From the NCBI GenBank assembly GCA_015680685.1, contig MNCI01007755.1:205363-269362 (forward strand): 64,000 nucleotides of DNA. Reading direction: 5' to 3'. A model generated the notes under the pieces. The model did not search any database. It was not told the origin of the DNA and saw nothing but the letters and a program-made list of their open reading frames with translations. How positions within the stretch are numbered: the stretch's first letter is position 1; each line of letters opens with the position of its first letter. Source of the stretch: Gnetum montanum. Lineage: Eukaryota > Streptophyta > Gnetopsida > Gnetales > Gnetaceae. Of the stretch, positions 24,390-35,949 are shown in pieces. Both the position numbers and the translations under genes were made by a program.

Positions 24390-26317
24390 ACTCTTATAGA
24401 TGTGAGATGATTGGACACCATCCCTTAGGATGGTCATATTGGCAGATCTCACATCCACCATCATTGTCTGTGTCTGAGTCCACAACCTCATTAGAGATAG
24501 TAATTTTCCCCTTACCCTTGTTATGTGCAGGGCCTGAATCTCTCCTCTTTGTCTTACCTTTGTCACTAATTCGTTCCTCCTTAGACTCCTCTACGATTTT
24601 CAAGACAGTTGCAAGTCTAGAGTCTAAGGAATCCCACAGTTGATCCACCTTAGCCAATACTTCTGTTGTTAGCTTTTGGATCAGCAAGGTTTTTCTGTTC
24701 ACCAACTCTTCGAGTGGTGACTCATCCTCCTCATCACAAAATCTCACTCCCTTCTTCCGAAGGGAAGGATCACGGTTGTATTCTTCTACACTCTATCTTT
24801 TTTGTAGCTCACCTTCTTCTTTGGCCACTTGCTTCAAAAAGTGATGTATTTCATGGGCTCTAAGTTCTGATAGTCTCCCTTGGGCATAAGTCCCAAGGGT
24901 TCTCCTAGTCTCATGTCTTAGCCCATCTACGATGTGGTGAAGTTGGTCCCATTGTGTGTAACCATGGCCCGGGCAACGATGTAACAATGCATAGTAGTGG
25001 CCCATGACAACATCCAAGGGTTCATGATTACCTTGCTTCCATCCTTGGATCTGCTTACGCAAATTAGACACTCTGGAGTACATTTGATACTTATCGTTAA
25101 AGAGTTCTAACAGCGTACTCCACCTCTGATGGTTTCCAGCTCTAAGGATTGGTACCAACTCTCTGCTTCCTTGATGAGTGTCCTGGGAAACAACTTAAGT
25201 TTCTGCCACTTGTTCTCTATGTTTTGCAAGGCGCAGGCATCGTGGAATTCCTGTAAATGATGTTGTGGATCCGCGTTGTATCCCCCTTCAAAGCGTGGAA
25301 TATTATTCATGTCTNCATCCGCGTTGTATCCCCCTTCAAAGCGTGGAATATTATTCATGTCTAAGCGCTTGATTTGGCTATCTTTTTTAGGCCTTGTCAG
25401 TATTCTTATAGCCTCCGTTATATCGAGCATACTTTAGGTGGCAAGTAGGGGCTCATCTTGATCATCTCTTTCATGACACCTGTGATGTCTACGTTGTTCC
25501 CTACTTTCCCTTCGTTCATGCCCTTATCCTCTCTCTCGACTCTCTCGTCGAGGTCTCTCATTTTTCCTACCTCTATCCTCACCGTTATGCTCTTGGTGGC
25601 TATGCCTAGATGTGGAAGGAGAGGGTGAATGGTGTGATGAAGGAGAAGAAGAAGGAGAACCATCACCATGACAATGATTCTTGCCTTCTCTTCGGTTGCT
25701 ACGACCCCGATTGTGATGATGATCTAAGTGCCTGTCCTTGTCATGTGTTACTATTCCCTTAGTGAACAATTGGCATTCATGGGGGTCAGAACCAGTGTTG
25801 TGTATCATGGATCATAGGTTCTGATACCCTACCTCCTCACCATCATTAGGAGGGAAAACATCATTGGATGGAGAACCTGTTATAATGGGTTCATCATCTC
25901 TGATTTCACTTAGGACATGCGAGACCCCTTTGCCATTCAACAATGTATGAGGGCTCTCCTACCGTGAGTCCCTTAGACGTTGCACTGTTGTGGGATGGTA
26001 ATCCCTATGTCATAATTTCCTGCAACGTATTTAGCGTATAATTCAGTCATGCCTATTTGTGCAAGAGCACAAAGAAGCATGTTAGGGACTGGCTGATCTG
26101 GGGGTAACACTATGTTACCTTGCAAGTCTCTCCATCGTAGTTGTTCGTCTTGATGGAGGATAAAGGTAAAGTTTGGTATGTACTCATTGGAATGAGTATA
26201 TACCACTCGATATTGTTGAGGAGTTGGTGGATTTCGATTATGTGTTTTTAACTACTGACTGTTTCTTGTATTATCCCTAGGTGGTGAATTGCTCTTATGA
26301 GAAGAAGAAGGAGACAT
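24390..26317 (-). pseudogene. gag of the gag-pro element
   Basis: Starts at ATG 26317. Order: an N-terminal block conserved in this family ('HSNEYIPNFTFILHQDEQLR'), a His/Arg/Ser-rich linker at about 25810-25500, a capsid-like domain ('MNNIPRFEGGYNADPQHHLQ', 'WQKLKLFPRTLIKEAESWY', 'QMYSRVSNLRKQIQGWKQG'), then 'HHIVDGLRHETRRTL' and a knuckle-like C-x2-C-x3-H-x4-C ('CEICQYDHPKGWC') near 24440. Frameshifts and stops separate the pieces, and 46 bp are doubled around N25315. Gag forms the particle that packages the element's RNA. Confidence 0.85.
25269..25362. repeat. Exact 46 bp duplication around a single N (probable assembly join)
   Basis: 25269-25314 and 25317-25362 are identical, separated by 'nc' at 25315-25316. 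It repeats about 15 gag codons. It is the same pattern as at 951-1099. Confidence 0.85.
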
Positions 26318-26439
26318 TGTGTCTTATTGGTGTGCTAATTGACCGTTATATAATTTTTCTTTTAATTAACCCTAAGGTTCATTTAAGCTCCCAACGATGT
26401 GAGTGATTTCCTATGTTCTACTTAGCGCACAAACACTTA

Positions 26440-26459
26440 GTCCCCAGCAACGGTGCCAA
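26440..26459 (-). other. tRNA-Asp-type primer binding site
   Basis: The minus strand reads TTGGCACCGTTGCTGGGGAC directly inside the 5' LTR, close to TGGCGCCGTTGCCGGGGA, the complement of the plant tRNA-Asp 3' end. The differences are transitions. Confidence 0.85.
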
Positions 26460-27211
26460 TGATGAGTGGCGAGGTACCCCTACACTCAACCATACGAATA
26501 TGAGCGTAGCACGCGCGATCCAGTCGAACTCCGCAGACTAAGTGCCTACACGCCTCATGGAACACTTAGGGTTAATCATTCGTTGTCTTCTCAGACTTAC
26601 TTGTAGTTGTCACGGTGTATGGTTAAGTAAGTCTGAGGTATATGATTTTTATGGTTTTTATGTTTTATCTTCTATGCTAACAAGGTGGAGGGTGAAGAGA
26701 CTAATTGACTAACTCTAACTAACTAACTAAGCATTAATTAAGCTAGCGTCAGCATCTATTCCCACTTACCGTTCACACCCTGAACCGATGCTACCTTGGT
26801 TACCAAATGCTAATCATTGCTGGGATCACCAAGTGTAACGCACGTGCTCGAAGTGGTCGTACTAAGGCACTTAACTAGGAGAGAAGGGTTGAGAGAGAAT
26901 TAATAACTAATAAAGCAATTAAATAACAGATAATAAATAACAGTAAATAAAATCCTAATTAGCCTATTCCATGCACTGCAAAGTTTATCCAAGAAGCTCG
27001 TCTTTATTGCCATACACAAACTTGTGTTTAGGTACAATGTCTGCTCGAATAAAGATCTGTTCACTTTGGAGTTCCTACTACGGGCACATGGAAATTAATC
27101 TATCTCTGGAGTGGAAAAAGTACCAGAGTTTAGCTACGGTCTAGGCCTAGAATGGAAAACAAGGGAGAGCCGCCTCTTATTTATAGATATGATGGTGCAC
27201 CGTGTCCATCA
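26460..27211 (-). repeat. 5' LTR of the gag-pro element
   Basis: 752 bp. On the sense strand CTATAAATA (about 27180-27188) lies only about 25 bp from the LTR start, because the palindromic block found in the 3' LTR is gone. The element's own promoter region is therefore altered in this copy. Confidence 0.92.
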
Positions 27212-27465
27212 GTGTGCTCAGGTACATCAATGCTTGAATAAAGATTTGTTCACACTTAGACCTCCTGTTGCAGGCACTTGAAAAATATTCTAACTTTCGA
27301 ATGGACAAATTGCAAGAAGTTTGCTACTTGATTGCTAAAACATCCTCCCAATTGTGCAGCTAGGCATAGTATTTATAGACCTAAGAGTAACCCTGTGATA
27401 TCGAATGTACGATATCGTATCTTGAGCCGCGATATCACGTACCTGATATTGCGGCCACCCTATCA
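27212..27465 (-). repeat. Old LTR, right part
   Basis: Continuation of the LTR begun at 19699. It starts with the duplicated GTGTG, then 'ctcaggtacatcaatgcttg', 'tatttatagacc' and GATATC palindromes at 27405-27455, ending at about 27465 (TATCA). Total length without the insertion is about 845 bp. Confidence 0.85.
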
Positions 27466-28747
27466 GAGTGATGAAAAACATAATTTATCATATAGCAAGA
27501 AAAATTCTTTAAGGACGTGCTTAGTTGTCAATTCTCTTAGTGCTAGATCAACAAAATCCATACACTACATTTAGAAAATTGTTTGGTTTCATTTAGTTTC
27601 ATAGAGGTTTACTTAGACTAATCTTCAAATTCATGTGGAGCCTACCATTTCTTTTGCTTTTTAAATTCTATTTGGATTTCATCAAAGGAGGTGTAATCTG
27701 CTCAAATTCATGAATCCCTAAACTTAGTATCTTTTTTGAATCAACATCTTCAGATGCACCCAACCAAACAGGCCCTAAAGTAATTCTTGAGGATTCAAGC
27801 GACTATGGTAGGTATCTTTAATGAATGTAATGGTTGAAAATGAAATATATGGTAGAGAGAAAGTGTAACAAAATCCTAAGCATATTGTTATCACATTTAT
27901 AGTATAATATAAAAGGTCAAAAACAAACTTACATTATATTACTTTTAATATTAATGTTACTTGTTGTTACCACTTGTAATTGATGGTAAAAATATTTTAA
28001 TTAACAAAATAATGGTTTGTAATAATTAATCAATAATTTCTTAAATGAATAGTCATTTTTATGTCAAGACTCTCATCTGCAAGGTATGTTTGAATACCAT
28101 TTATAGAAAGATTTGAAAGACAATGAAGCCTACAAATTTTTATTCCTGTTTTGTATCAATGGGCCCTGTACATAACAAAAAACAATGAAGTTTTCTGATT
28201 TCAATTCTTCCCAGGAAAGCATGACTACGAGTTTCCATTTATTTTATGCACTTATGTAAATCGATGCTTTACTACGATTAGTGGTAATGGGTAAATCGAT
28301 GGATGCTATGGCAGGTGGATGTGACGTCAAGCAACATTGATTGAACATTGTTCGTGATATCTTTTTTAAGATCAAACTTGCCATGTCAACTTCCAAGATG
28401 TAAAATTCATTAATTTGGAATGGGAAAAAAATTTGAGCGCTCTGACTGACCGTTAATCATAGCAAGACATTAAAAGCCATGCATGTTACATGAGCGGCAG
28501 AAAATATATAAAAACATAAGGTCATCCATAGATGATGTTACCACTTTCAATGTTGATATTACTGCCTTTCAATATTAACATTATTTAACATTATTACTTG
28601 TAACTAATAATAGAAAAAATAAAAATATTTGTGGATCATCTCTCTTGGTGTATTGTTTATTTTTTTGTTTGCAAGAGGGAGAGAATAAATAGCATTATAG
28701 TTAATGAGAGGTGGTTGGAAACAATTAGTTTTAGGGAAAAATAGTAT
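27466..28747. other. AT-rich non-coding stretch, no gene recognised
   Basis: No readable domain. 'cacccaaccaaacaggccc' at about 27757-27775 resembles the 'GGGCCTGTTTGGTTGGGTG' border seen on some plant DNA transposons, but no inverted partner is found. Confidence 0.45.
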
Positions 28748-28990
28748 TAATTTTTTTTTTTTTGAGAAAGTATTCAGGATTCTATTACGGGAAAGATCAA
28801 ATTATGTTACAGGAGATTACAACAGGGGTCACCAGCGGTGGCCCCTCCGAGGGGAAAGATCCCTCGACCGATCCCGGCAACTTGCCCTGTCCGTCCGGCC
28901 GGTGGTCGAGAGCCGCAAAAGGACATCGAAAAAACACTGATCCCAAAGGGGGGGAGAGGGGCGTCCCCCGGGGCGCCCCCCCCCTAAAGA
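28748..28990 (-). mobile_element. 5'-truncated LINE, 3' end only
   Basis: A T run at about 28750-28764 (the poly(A) of a minus-strand insert) is followed by 'gagaaagtattcaggattctattac' and a GC-rich segment. The same 3' end, 'gagaaagtagtcgggattatattac', ends LINE copy D at 56604. Only the last 240 bp or so were inserted. GC content jumps sharply relative to the flanks. Confidence 0.75.
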
Positions 28991-29284
28991 ACAAAAGAAA
29001 AGTAAAAAACAACATTAAAAGAAGAAAAGTAAAAAGAAAATAAAAAATTACTTAAAAAATATAAAAAGTTATAAAGGAAAAAGGAAAAACAATGGTATAA
29101 TGCTATTGCAATCATAATTAAATTGACAACTTCTAACATATATGGCAATGAATTTGTAAATAAGCATAGAACATGTTACAAATCAATTAAACCAAAAAAG
29201 AAAAAAAGTTGTGGAGAGAATATATTAAATTCTGAAGGATTTTCAAATAGATTTCTAGATTGCTTAATTTTTGTTACAATAGGT

Positions 29285-29800
29285 CACTGCGCTAAGTTGG
29301 TAAGATATCCTTGATCTCGATTAACATTATTAGAATGAATTTGTATTTCAAGGGCTTCTCTAATTTTCCTATCTATAAAGTTATCCATTACGTAAAGGAC
29401 TCTACTATTATTTATTAGCCATTTATGATTTTTAAGGAGTTATCATTTTCTGCTCTACAAGAGGTGATTTTGAAGTTCTATTATATCATATATTTTTCAA
29501 GTTCTCTTTCAAATCTAATAGAGAAAGTTTCACCAATATAACATTTATCATAAATGCAAGAGATTCTATAAATACCACTACTAATTAGAATATTCTTTTT
29601 ATTTTTAAGACTATGAAAAAAGTTAGAAATTGTGTTATAGGGTTTAAAGACTTTTATTTTAATTTTATTTTTAAAAAAAATTAACTATTTTCTTAAAAGT
29701 ACTTTGAATGTAAGAAATAGTCAACCTCATTTTGTTAGGACAAGGCCAAGATGATGACAAAGACAATCTTTAATATAAGGAATGTTGATGAATTTTTTAT
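29285..29800 (-). pseudogene. Penelope-like element fragment: GIY-YIG endonuclease end
   Basis: The minus strand gives 'INIPYIKDCL' (about 29790), 'FKPYNTISNFFHSLKNK', then 'SGIYRISCIYDKCYIGETF' and 'IREALEIQIHSNNVNRDQGY'. GIY...CYIGE is the GIY-YIG nuclease signature, and the 'IREALEI..NN.NRD' tail is characteristic of Penelope-like retroelements, where the nuclease follows the RT. Several frameshifts and stops. The RT part is absent here; a second copy with RT lies at 42.5-45 kb. Confidence 0.75.
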
Positions 29801-29949
29801 TTGAAAGAGAATTATTATTATCTATGCAAAAATGCAAACATCCACTCCGATTTCAAGACTTTGAAATGGCATTTGGGTGACAAAACCTTGAAATGATTCA
29901 AGTTTGAAAAGGGAAATTTGAGAGTAAAGTAATGAAGGTTGCAATGATA

Positions 29950-30600
29950 GAAAGAATTAAAGATTTGCCATTGTGTGGAGGAGATGTTTCAAAAGATGCT
30001 TACATTGGAAGCTAAGTTTGCTACTTGGGAAGCTAGGAATGAAGTAAATCAAATGAAAATGATGATCAACTAAAAAAACTACATGAAAGTGAAAATCACT
30101 ACATTGGAAGCTATTATTGAAGGTGATCCAACAAAGAAGCAACTTAAATAAATCGGTGAAGAAGCTCACATGGATTTGGTGATGTGTGAACTTCTTGATG
30201 ACCAAAAAGAAAGAAAGGAAAAAGCCTATAAGCCCCATTCTTGTTGGGATGGAAGAAAATCAAAACAAAAACCTAGTTTAAGGAGTGACAATAGCGATAA
30301 ACAACAAAATGTATATTGAACAGCCTAAATTAAAGGATGCAATTTGTTTTGGATCTAAAAATGGTAAATTTAGATACACTATTGTCAAATTTCATGACAC
30401 AAGTAATAGATCTAAAGTTTGGAAAGTATTATAAAATTTGGATCAATAAAGATCTCACCAAAAGAAAACTTGCAAAAAGATCTAGAGAATGGAGGAAAGT
30501 GAAAGAAGTGAGAACAAAAGGTTTGGTAGCATTTTTGAACACAAGAGGTAATGAAGTAATTGCCAAAACTAAATATTCAAAAAACTTCACAAATGAGATA
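29950..30600 (+). pseudogene. ORF1-like remnant of a second, non-L1 LINE
   Basis: Broken + strand frames give a coiled-coil stretch ('MLTLEAKFATWEARNEVNQM', 'TLEAIIEGDPTKKQLK'), then an uninterrupted segment 30337-30603 with 'KIWINKDLTKRKLAKRSRE' and 'VKEVRTKGLVAFLN'. The 'NDLT..R..L...R.lk..g' pattern is like the ORF1 C-terminus of several LINE clades best known from animals. The ORF order (this, then endonuclease) fits a LINE. This is inference from pattern only. Confidence 0.4.
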
Positions 30601-30639
30601 TAAAATATCTTTATTGTAAATTTTTAAACATTGATGGAG

Positions 30640-31275
30640 TAGATAAAGTAAAAGTGCTATATATTATATCTTTCTTTAATAGATTTGACATTTTTGGTAT
30701 TGTTGAGACATGGGAACTAAAGACTCTCCAGAAGTTTCTATTTCAAAATTTCTTATACTATCGTTTACTTATGAAAAAAATGTAGATTATGAAAGATTTT
30801 TTGAAGGTTTGGCTACTTTGAATTTTAATTCTATTCACAAGCAAGTTTAAATAGAAAATGTGGAACATACTTGGCTAAAAATATTACAAATTCTTTTTTA
30901 TTTTTAGCTTTTTTCTACTTTGCATCTAGAGAAGGTACTCTCCATGAACAAGAAGATCCATCATGGGATTTTCCTTTTTAGTCCCTTCACATAAATATTG
31001 CTAGTTTTGCTCAGAGAGAGAATTTATCTATGTGGTGACTTTAACGCTAGAATTAGTTCTAATTAGATCCTATAACTCATTGGAATTCTAAAGGCTTTTT
31101 AAATTATAAGAAAAGTGCAAAATGAAATTAGTGCATTGAAGATAAATAATTTAATCATAGGGGAGAACTAGATCTATTAATTCTAAATGGTATCAATAAA
31201 TATCTAAAATCAAATGGCTTCAGTTTTATAAGACCACAAGGCCACTATGGTATTGATTTCTTCTTTCTAGCTTAG
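30640..31275 (+). pseudogene. APE-type endonuclease remnant of the second LINE
   Basis: Frames on + give 'FDIFGIVETWE' (30680), 'FYFASREGTLHEQEDPSWD', 'YLCGDFNARISS' (31030) and 'NGINKYLKSNGFSFIRPQGH' followed by 'YGIDFFFLA' (31255). GIVETW, GDFNAR and the RPQG...IDFF end are landmarks of LINE endonuclease domains. Wording and order differ from LINE copies A-D (which have SWNCRG/QETKL), so this is another family. No RT follows before the gypsy insertion at 31890. Confidence 0.55.
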
Positions 31276-31399
31276 ACAATGTTAGCATCATGTTTCGAAG
31301 TAAATGAAAAAATGATTGATAAAGAGTAATCGTTCATGCCCAAGCTTGGTCCATTAATTTTCTATAAAATGAAGGGCCTAAACATGATGTAAGACTTTT

Positions 31400-31884
31400 G
31401 ACAATGTATGAATAAGAATCATTTCTCATTCTCAATCTCAACATTTCTTTACCATCATCAATCTCAATATTTTCTTATCAGTTGCATCCTATCACTCACA
31501 AGCTCATTAATCTATCAACATATCAAGTTTCAATACCATCATTTCATCATTATTTCCAAGTTTCTACATCATCAACAACTATCATTTATTATAATAGGTC
31601 AATTTCATATCACAATTTTAGGAAATCAAGGCACATTCATCATCTCTCTTCATTCTAGAGAAGATGAATATTTAGCTTTGGGACCTTTCTTTCAAGTTCA
31701 ATTTCATTAAATAAACAACATCCAATTATTATAAAATTTTGCATAGAGATGGATCTTTGAAAAATCTTTCCAATGAGCCCCAAGATTAGCCCAAAACTCT
31801 AAGAAATAATAAAAAGATTAATTCATATCTAACTCATCATGAGTAGACTCAACTAGCATTGAACTAATTGAACTAACAGCTATG
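31400..31884. other. Low-complexity CA/CT-rich stretch
   Basis: 31425-31600 is rich in 'catcaatctcaa'-type words with no coding sense. It ends at the GAGTT target site of the next element. Confidence 0.5.
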
Positions 31885-31889
31885 GAGTT

Positions 31890-32736
31890 TGATGAGCGAC
31901 GACATATCCCTACACCCAACCATACGAATCACTAAGGCATTATGCGTGATCTAGTCAAATTCTGTGGACCTATAGTTATCTCATACACTAGTTTCCCTAG
32001 GAAGAAAAATAATGTTGAGAACATTTGTTGTCTTCCCAGCTACATTTGTGAGGCTCAAGGGTATGGTTTAAGTGTAATTGAGGTATATGAATCTTTATTA
32101 TTTTATGTTTTATGGATGTAATCGCCTACAACAAGAACAAAGGGTAGAGTAGATTGAAACTAATGTCTATTGCCTAACTAGCCTAACACAGTAACTACCC
32201 CACTTTCTTGGACACATCCTAAACACATATAGCACTATTGGGCTACCAAATGTTAAGCGTTGCTGGGTTACCAAGTACTATATGAATGCTCGAAGTGGTC
32301 ATGCTCATGTTCATTAATTGCTGGAAATAAATTGCTTAATGAAATGCATTAAAGTAAAGAACAAGAAAGTAGAATGCATTAAAGAAAATATTAAGCTATT
32401 CTCAGTGTTGCAAAGATTTTCAAAAGAGTTCGTTTTATTCCTGTCACACTGCTGTGCTCAGGTACATCAGTGCTTGAACAAAGATCCGTACACACTTTAG
32501 ACTTCTTTTTTGGGTACTTAGAAAATATTCTAACTCTAGGGGGAAGAAACAACAAGAGCTTTGCTACCTTGCTTGAAAACTAAAAATCGACTAATGAATT
32601 ACCTTTGAAAACTAGAGCTTAAGTGCGGTATTTATAGACTCAAGGTATATACCCTGACATCGAACATTCGACATTGAATCCAGGCCCCTATGTCCCATAC
32701 CCAATGTTGCGACTGACACAAAATAGTGATTCATCA
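31890..32736 (-). repeat. 3' LTR of the full-length gypsy element
   Basis: 847 bp, TGATGAGCGACG to CATCA. Its palindromic U3 block is 'gacatcgaacattcgacattg' (about 32660), unlike the GATATC type in other copies. The polypurine tract (minus strand CATGGGGGTA) follows at 32737-32746. Confidence 0.93.
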
Positions 32737-33899
32737 TACCCCCATGACTGAATGAAAACTCGTCCTTGAGTGAAGAAGAGAAATAACAAGTTCTTTATAA
32801 TATAACATATTGGGTAGGTATGGAATTATTGATCAACATGACAAACTGACTTAGATGAAAGAGACATACAGAATCTGAGTGCCCAAGTGTACATAATTAG
32901 AATTTTTACAATAGTGGGTGTTCATGAGAAGAGGAGTGAACACCCTGGAGAATATTGACATCCAACACCTCTTGGCAGTAGGAGAATGAGAGAGAGGAGA
33001 TCCTTCGATCATGAATGGTTCTCATTGTGTGGTACAGCTACATCATCCATAGTGAAGATAGTCCTGCTTCTAGTCCATGCTTCCTACTACAATCATAATA
33101 GGATCATGAATTAGTATGCAATGTGTAACACATAACTGTTAGATGCCTTGTCTCATTAGTGGTTATACTCGGCTAAGTTGTGATTGTGGTAGCTTGGTTT
33201 TTTTGAGTAGTGTTAGCAGGAAGGTTGATAGATAGGGTTAGTTAAATTAAGTGATTTATTAAATTTGAAAAGGTTTAATACAAGGAAATATTTGAAGAGG
33301 ATATAAGAATTCACAACAATGAAAAGAAGAATTCATTAAAAACTATTGTGAAGGTGTGTACAATTGGATGTCATTGATGGGGTAAATAGAAAGAATTTGA
33401 TTGTAAAAATGTCTGAGGATAAAGAACTTAACTAACCCAATCAAAAGATATGCAAGTGGATCCTCCCCAAAGTAGACATAGGCCTTTTATGCCCTTACAT
33501 TCAAACCAAAGAGTTCGTGGGCTCCTTGGATGATTAATGGTTACAGAAGGTTAAGTACAAAAACATGGAAGTAACTAACTAAGAATTCCAACACATCAAA
33601 CAAAGACATTGAACCAAAACATGAAATTGGCAGTGAGGTGAAGCATGGAAAGCATAGATGGATAAGAGAGAGAGGGCGGAATGGAGTTCTTGATTACAGT
33701 CACATGAAGTCCCTTGTGGATTTTATGGTTAAATGACTTGACAGGATCCATCCTTAGTCTAAACCAAAACCAACCACTTTCAGTGACTTCGAATCAACAT
33801 TCTAAGACCAATCCATCTCCTAAGACACAAGAGTGCTCCCACAAAATAACCACCATTCCAGATTAAAGAAGAAGTAGGAAGTGAGGAAGGACCTTAGTT

Positions 33900-34440
33900 A
33901 AAGGAGATAAGTCCCATAACCAATGCCTGTAGTCCATTTATGTTGTCTAAGGGGTGTGCTTTGAATTTCCATTGTTTTTTTAAATAGGAACCACACCATG
34001 CAAAGACACATGCATTTGTTTTGTCCAAGGGGTGTGCTTTGAATCCTCATCTNNNNNNNNNNNNNNNNNNNNNNNNNNNNNNNNNNNNNNNNNNNNNNNN
34101 NNNNNNNNNNNNNNNNNNNNNNNNNNNNNNNNNNNNNNNNNNNNNNNNNNNNNNNNNAAAAATAGTACATACCACCATCAAGTAACGCATTACCAATGTA
34201 CCTAGCACCTATTAACAAAAAGTTAGAAAATCACACCAAATAAAAGAAAATATAGAAGAAAGTGTAAATTACAAGAAATATCAAATGTACTAATGATGGT
34301 GTAAAACAAAACTTAGAAAACACTAATAACATAAAAAAAAGATGTAAAAGAAAGAACATGTAAAACAAAATGGTGTAAAATGAAAAACATGTAAAACAAA
34401 AAAAAATAGTTGAAAAACTGAGGAGCTGTATGAATGGTTA
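33900..34440 (-). other. 3' non-coding region with gap and A-rich repeat
   Basis: '(c/t)(c/t)aaggggtgtgctttgaat' occurs twice, 78 bp apart (33947 and 34025), just before the 105 N gap. After the gap, 34290-34410 is an imperfect 'gtaaaacaaaa(t)' repeat matching the one in the gag-pro element. No coding sense. Confidence 0.6.
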
Positions 34441-34479
34441 GCATGGTTGGCCATCTCCCCCATTACTAAGTTGAAAGGA

Positions 34480-35690
34480 GGAGATTAAAAATATGGAGTG
34501 TGGTTGTCCATATGATGAGGTGCTTGTTGTGTTAGTTGGCGTATGCTCATGGAAAGGCTTAATTTGATGGATGTTGACCAATTGTTTCTTGTTTGGGCTC
34601 TCAGGTTTATAGATCATCATTGCCCCTAAAGGAAAAGTCTCATAAATGATATAAGGTCCTTCCCACAACATTTGGAACTTAGTTCGTTGAGGTACATGTG
34701 TGGGGTTCCAGTAGAGAACCTTATCTCTTGGTTGAAATTTAACTTTTCTAATTTTTAGGTCATCACGCTTTTTGTTATAAGACTTGTGAAACTTATTAGA
34801 TGATAAGGCCACTAATTGATTTTAGTCTAGCAGGTTGAGATTCATTAATCTTTCTTTTTAGGCTATATTTAAGTCAAGGTCAAGGTTGCAAGTAATTGAA
34901 AGTGTATGGAGTTCAGATTGAATAGGAAGTGTTGGTAGTTTCCCATGCATAAGCTCATAGGGAGAATAGCCTATAGGAAGTTTCCAAGTTGAGTGGTAGG
35001 CCCAAACGGCATCATTGAGTTTTCTGCTCTAGTTCTTCCTATACTTGCTAACAATTTTTGTTAGTATTCTTGTGATTTTCCTATTGGTAACCTTGGCCTG
35101 AACATTAGCTTGGGGATGGTAAGGTGTTATGAGTTTGTGTTCAACCCCTAAGAATTACATGAGATTTTGAAAATTAATGCCTGTAAAATGAGTTCCATCA
35201 TAAAAAATTAATGCATGTGGCACACCAAACTTGTTTACAACATTTCGTTATACAAATCAAGTAGTAGTAGAAGATGTATAGTCAATGATGGCTGCTGCTT
35301 CTGTTGATTTCGTATAATAGTCAACAATGACTATGATGTACACCTTTCCATTTGACATGGGTGTGATGGGACCCATGAAATCAATGCCCCAAATGTTGAA
35401 TGGTTCTAAAGGTTGAATACATTATTGAGGTTCCTCCATTTGAGCAGTCATTCCACCATCTCATTGGCATCGTTCACAAGAGCAGATGGAATGGTGAGCA
35501 TCCATTAAGAGTGTTCGCCAATAGTAACCTACCATTAGGATTTTAATGGCCATGTATCTCCCAACATAGTGTCCTTCACAAGGACCTTCATGTGTATCTT
35601 GGAGCATGTGTAGTTGATCAGCATTAGGGATACACCAATGAACCAGGCCATTGGTGCACACCTTGTAGAGGTGTCCATTGATCTCCATGA
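34480..35690 (-). pseudogene. Integrase of the full-length gypsy element
   Basis: Begins with a zinc-binding HHCC module ('THEGPCEGHYVGRYMAIKI' to 'AHHSICSCERCQ', 35690-35461). The catalytic core follows: '[13 protein letters not shown]'-type decay then '[20 protein letters not shown]' and 'LITPYHPQANVQAKVTN' (D,D-35-E core partly readable). Next come 'AVWAYHSTWKLPIGYSPYEL' and the C-terminal module 'FQPRDKVLYWNP', 'FQMLWEGPYIIYETF' and 'QLVNIHQIKPFHEH' (34812-34530). The protein joins element cDNA to host DNA. Multiple stops. Confidence 0.85.
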
Positions 35691-35949
35691 AGTGCTTTAC
35701 CTAGTGAAGAAACTATTATTTCCTTTGGTGATCCAACCCTTGTGGCATCTACTAAATGAGAAGATAAGTGAGAATGATATCATACCATTTTGGCTCATTG
35801 GGCATTTGTTCAGTTATTGCTCTAGCAAAGAGGAGTTCATCAGGAAACGTATTGGATAATGGGATTTCTTCCTCTTTGTCATCCCATCGCAACTAAGATA
35901 AGTGATCAACAACCACATGCTCAGTGCCCTTTCAGTCTACCATTGTAAG

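Larger units (their letters stand above)
20295..27211 (-). mobile_element. Gypsy-family gag-pro element, 6.9 kb, TSD GTGTG
   Basis: Complete from 3' LTR 20295-21145 to 5' LTR 26460-27211, with GTGTG at 20290-20294 and 27212-27216. Order on the minus strand: 5' LTR, tRNA-Asp-type primer site, gag, protease, 2 kb of non-coding 3' sequence, polypurine tract (GGGGGTA), 3' LTR. RT, RNase H and integrase, which in the sister element at 31.9-41.7 kb occupy about 2.9 kb, are missing. The single N at 23220 falls exactly at the edge of the missing part, so a natural internal deletion cannot be told from an assembly collapse. It is nested in the older LTR at 19699-27465. Confidence 0.93.

Noticed and set aside
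27757-27775. 'cacccaaccaaacaggccc' as the end of a MITE
   Set aside because: It resembles a DNA-transposon border, but no inverted partner or target-site duplication was found nearby.
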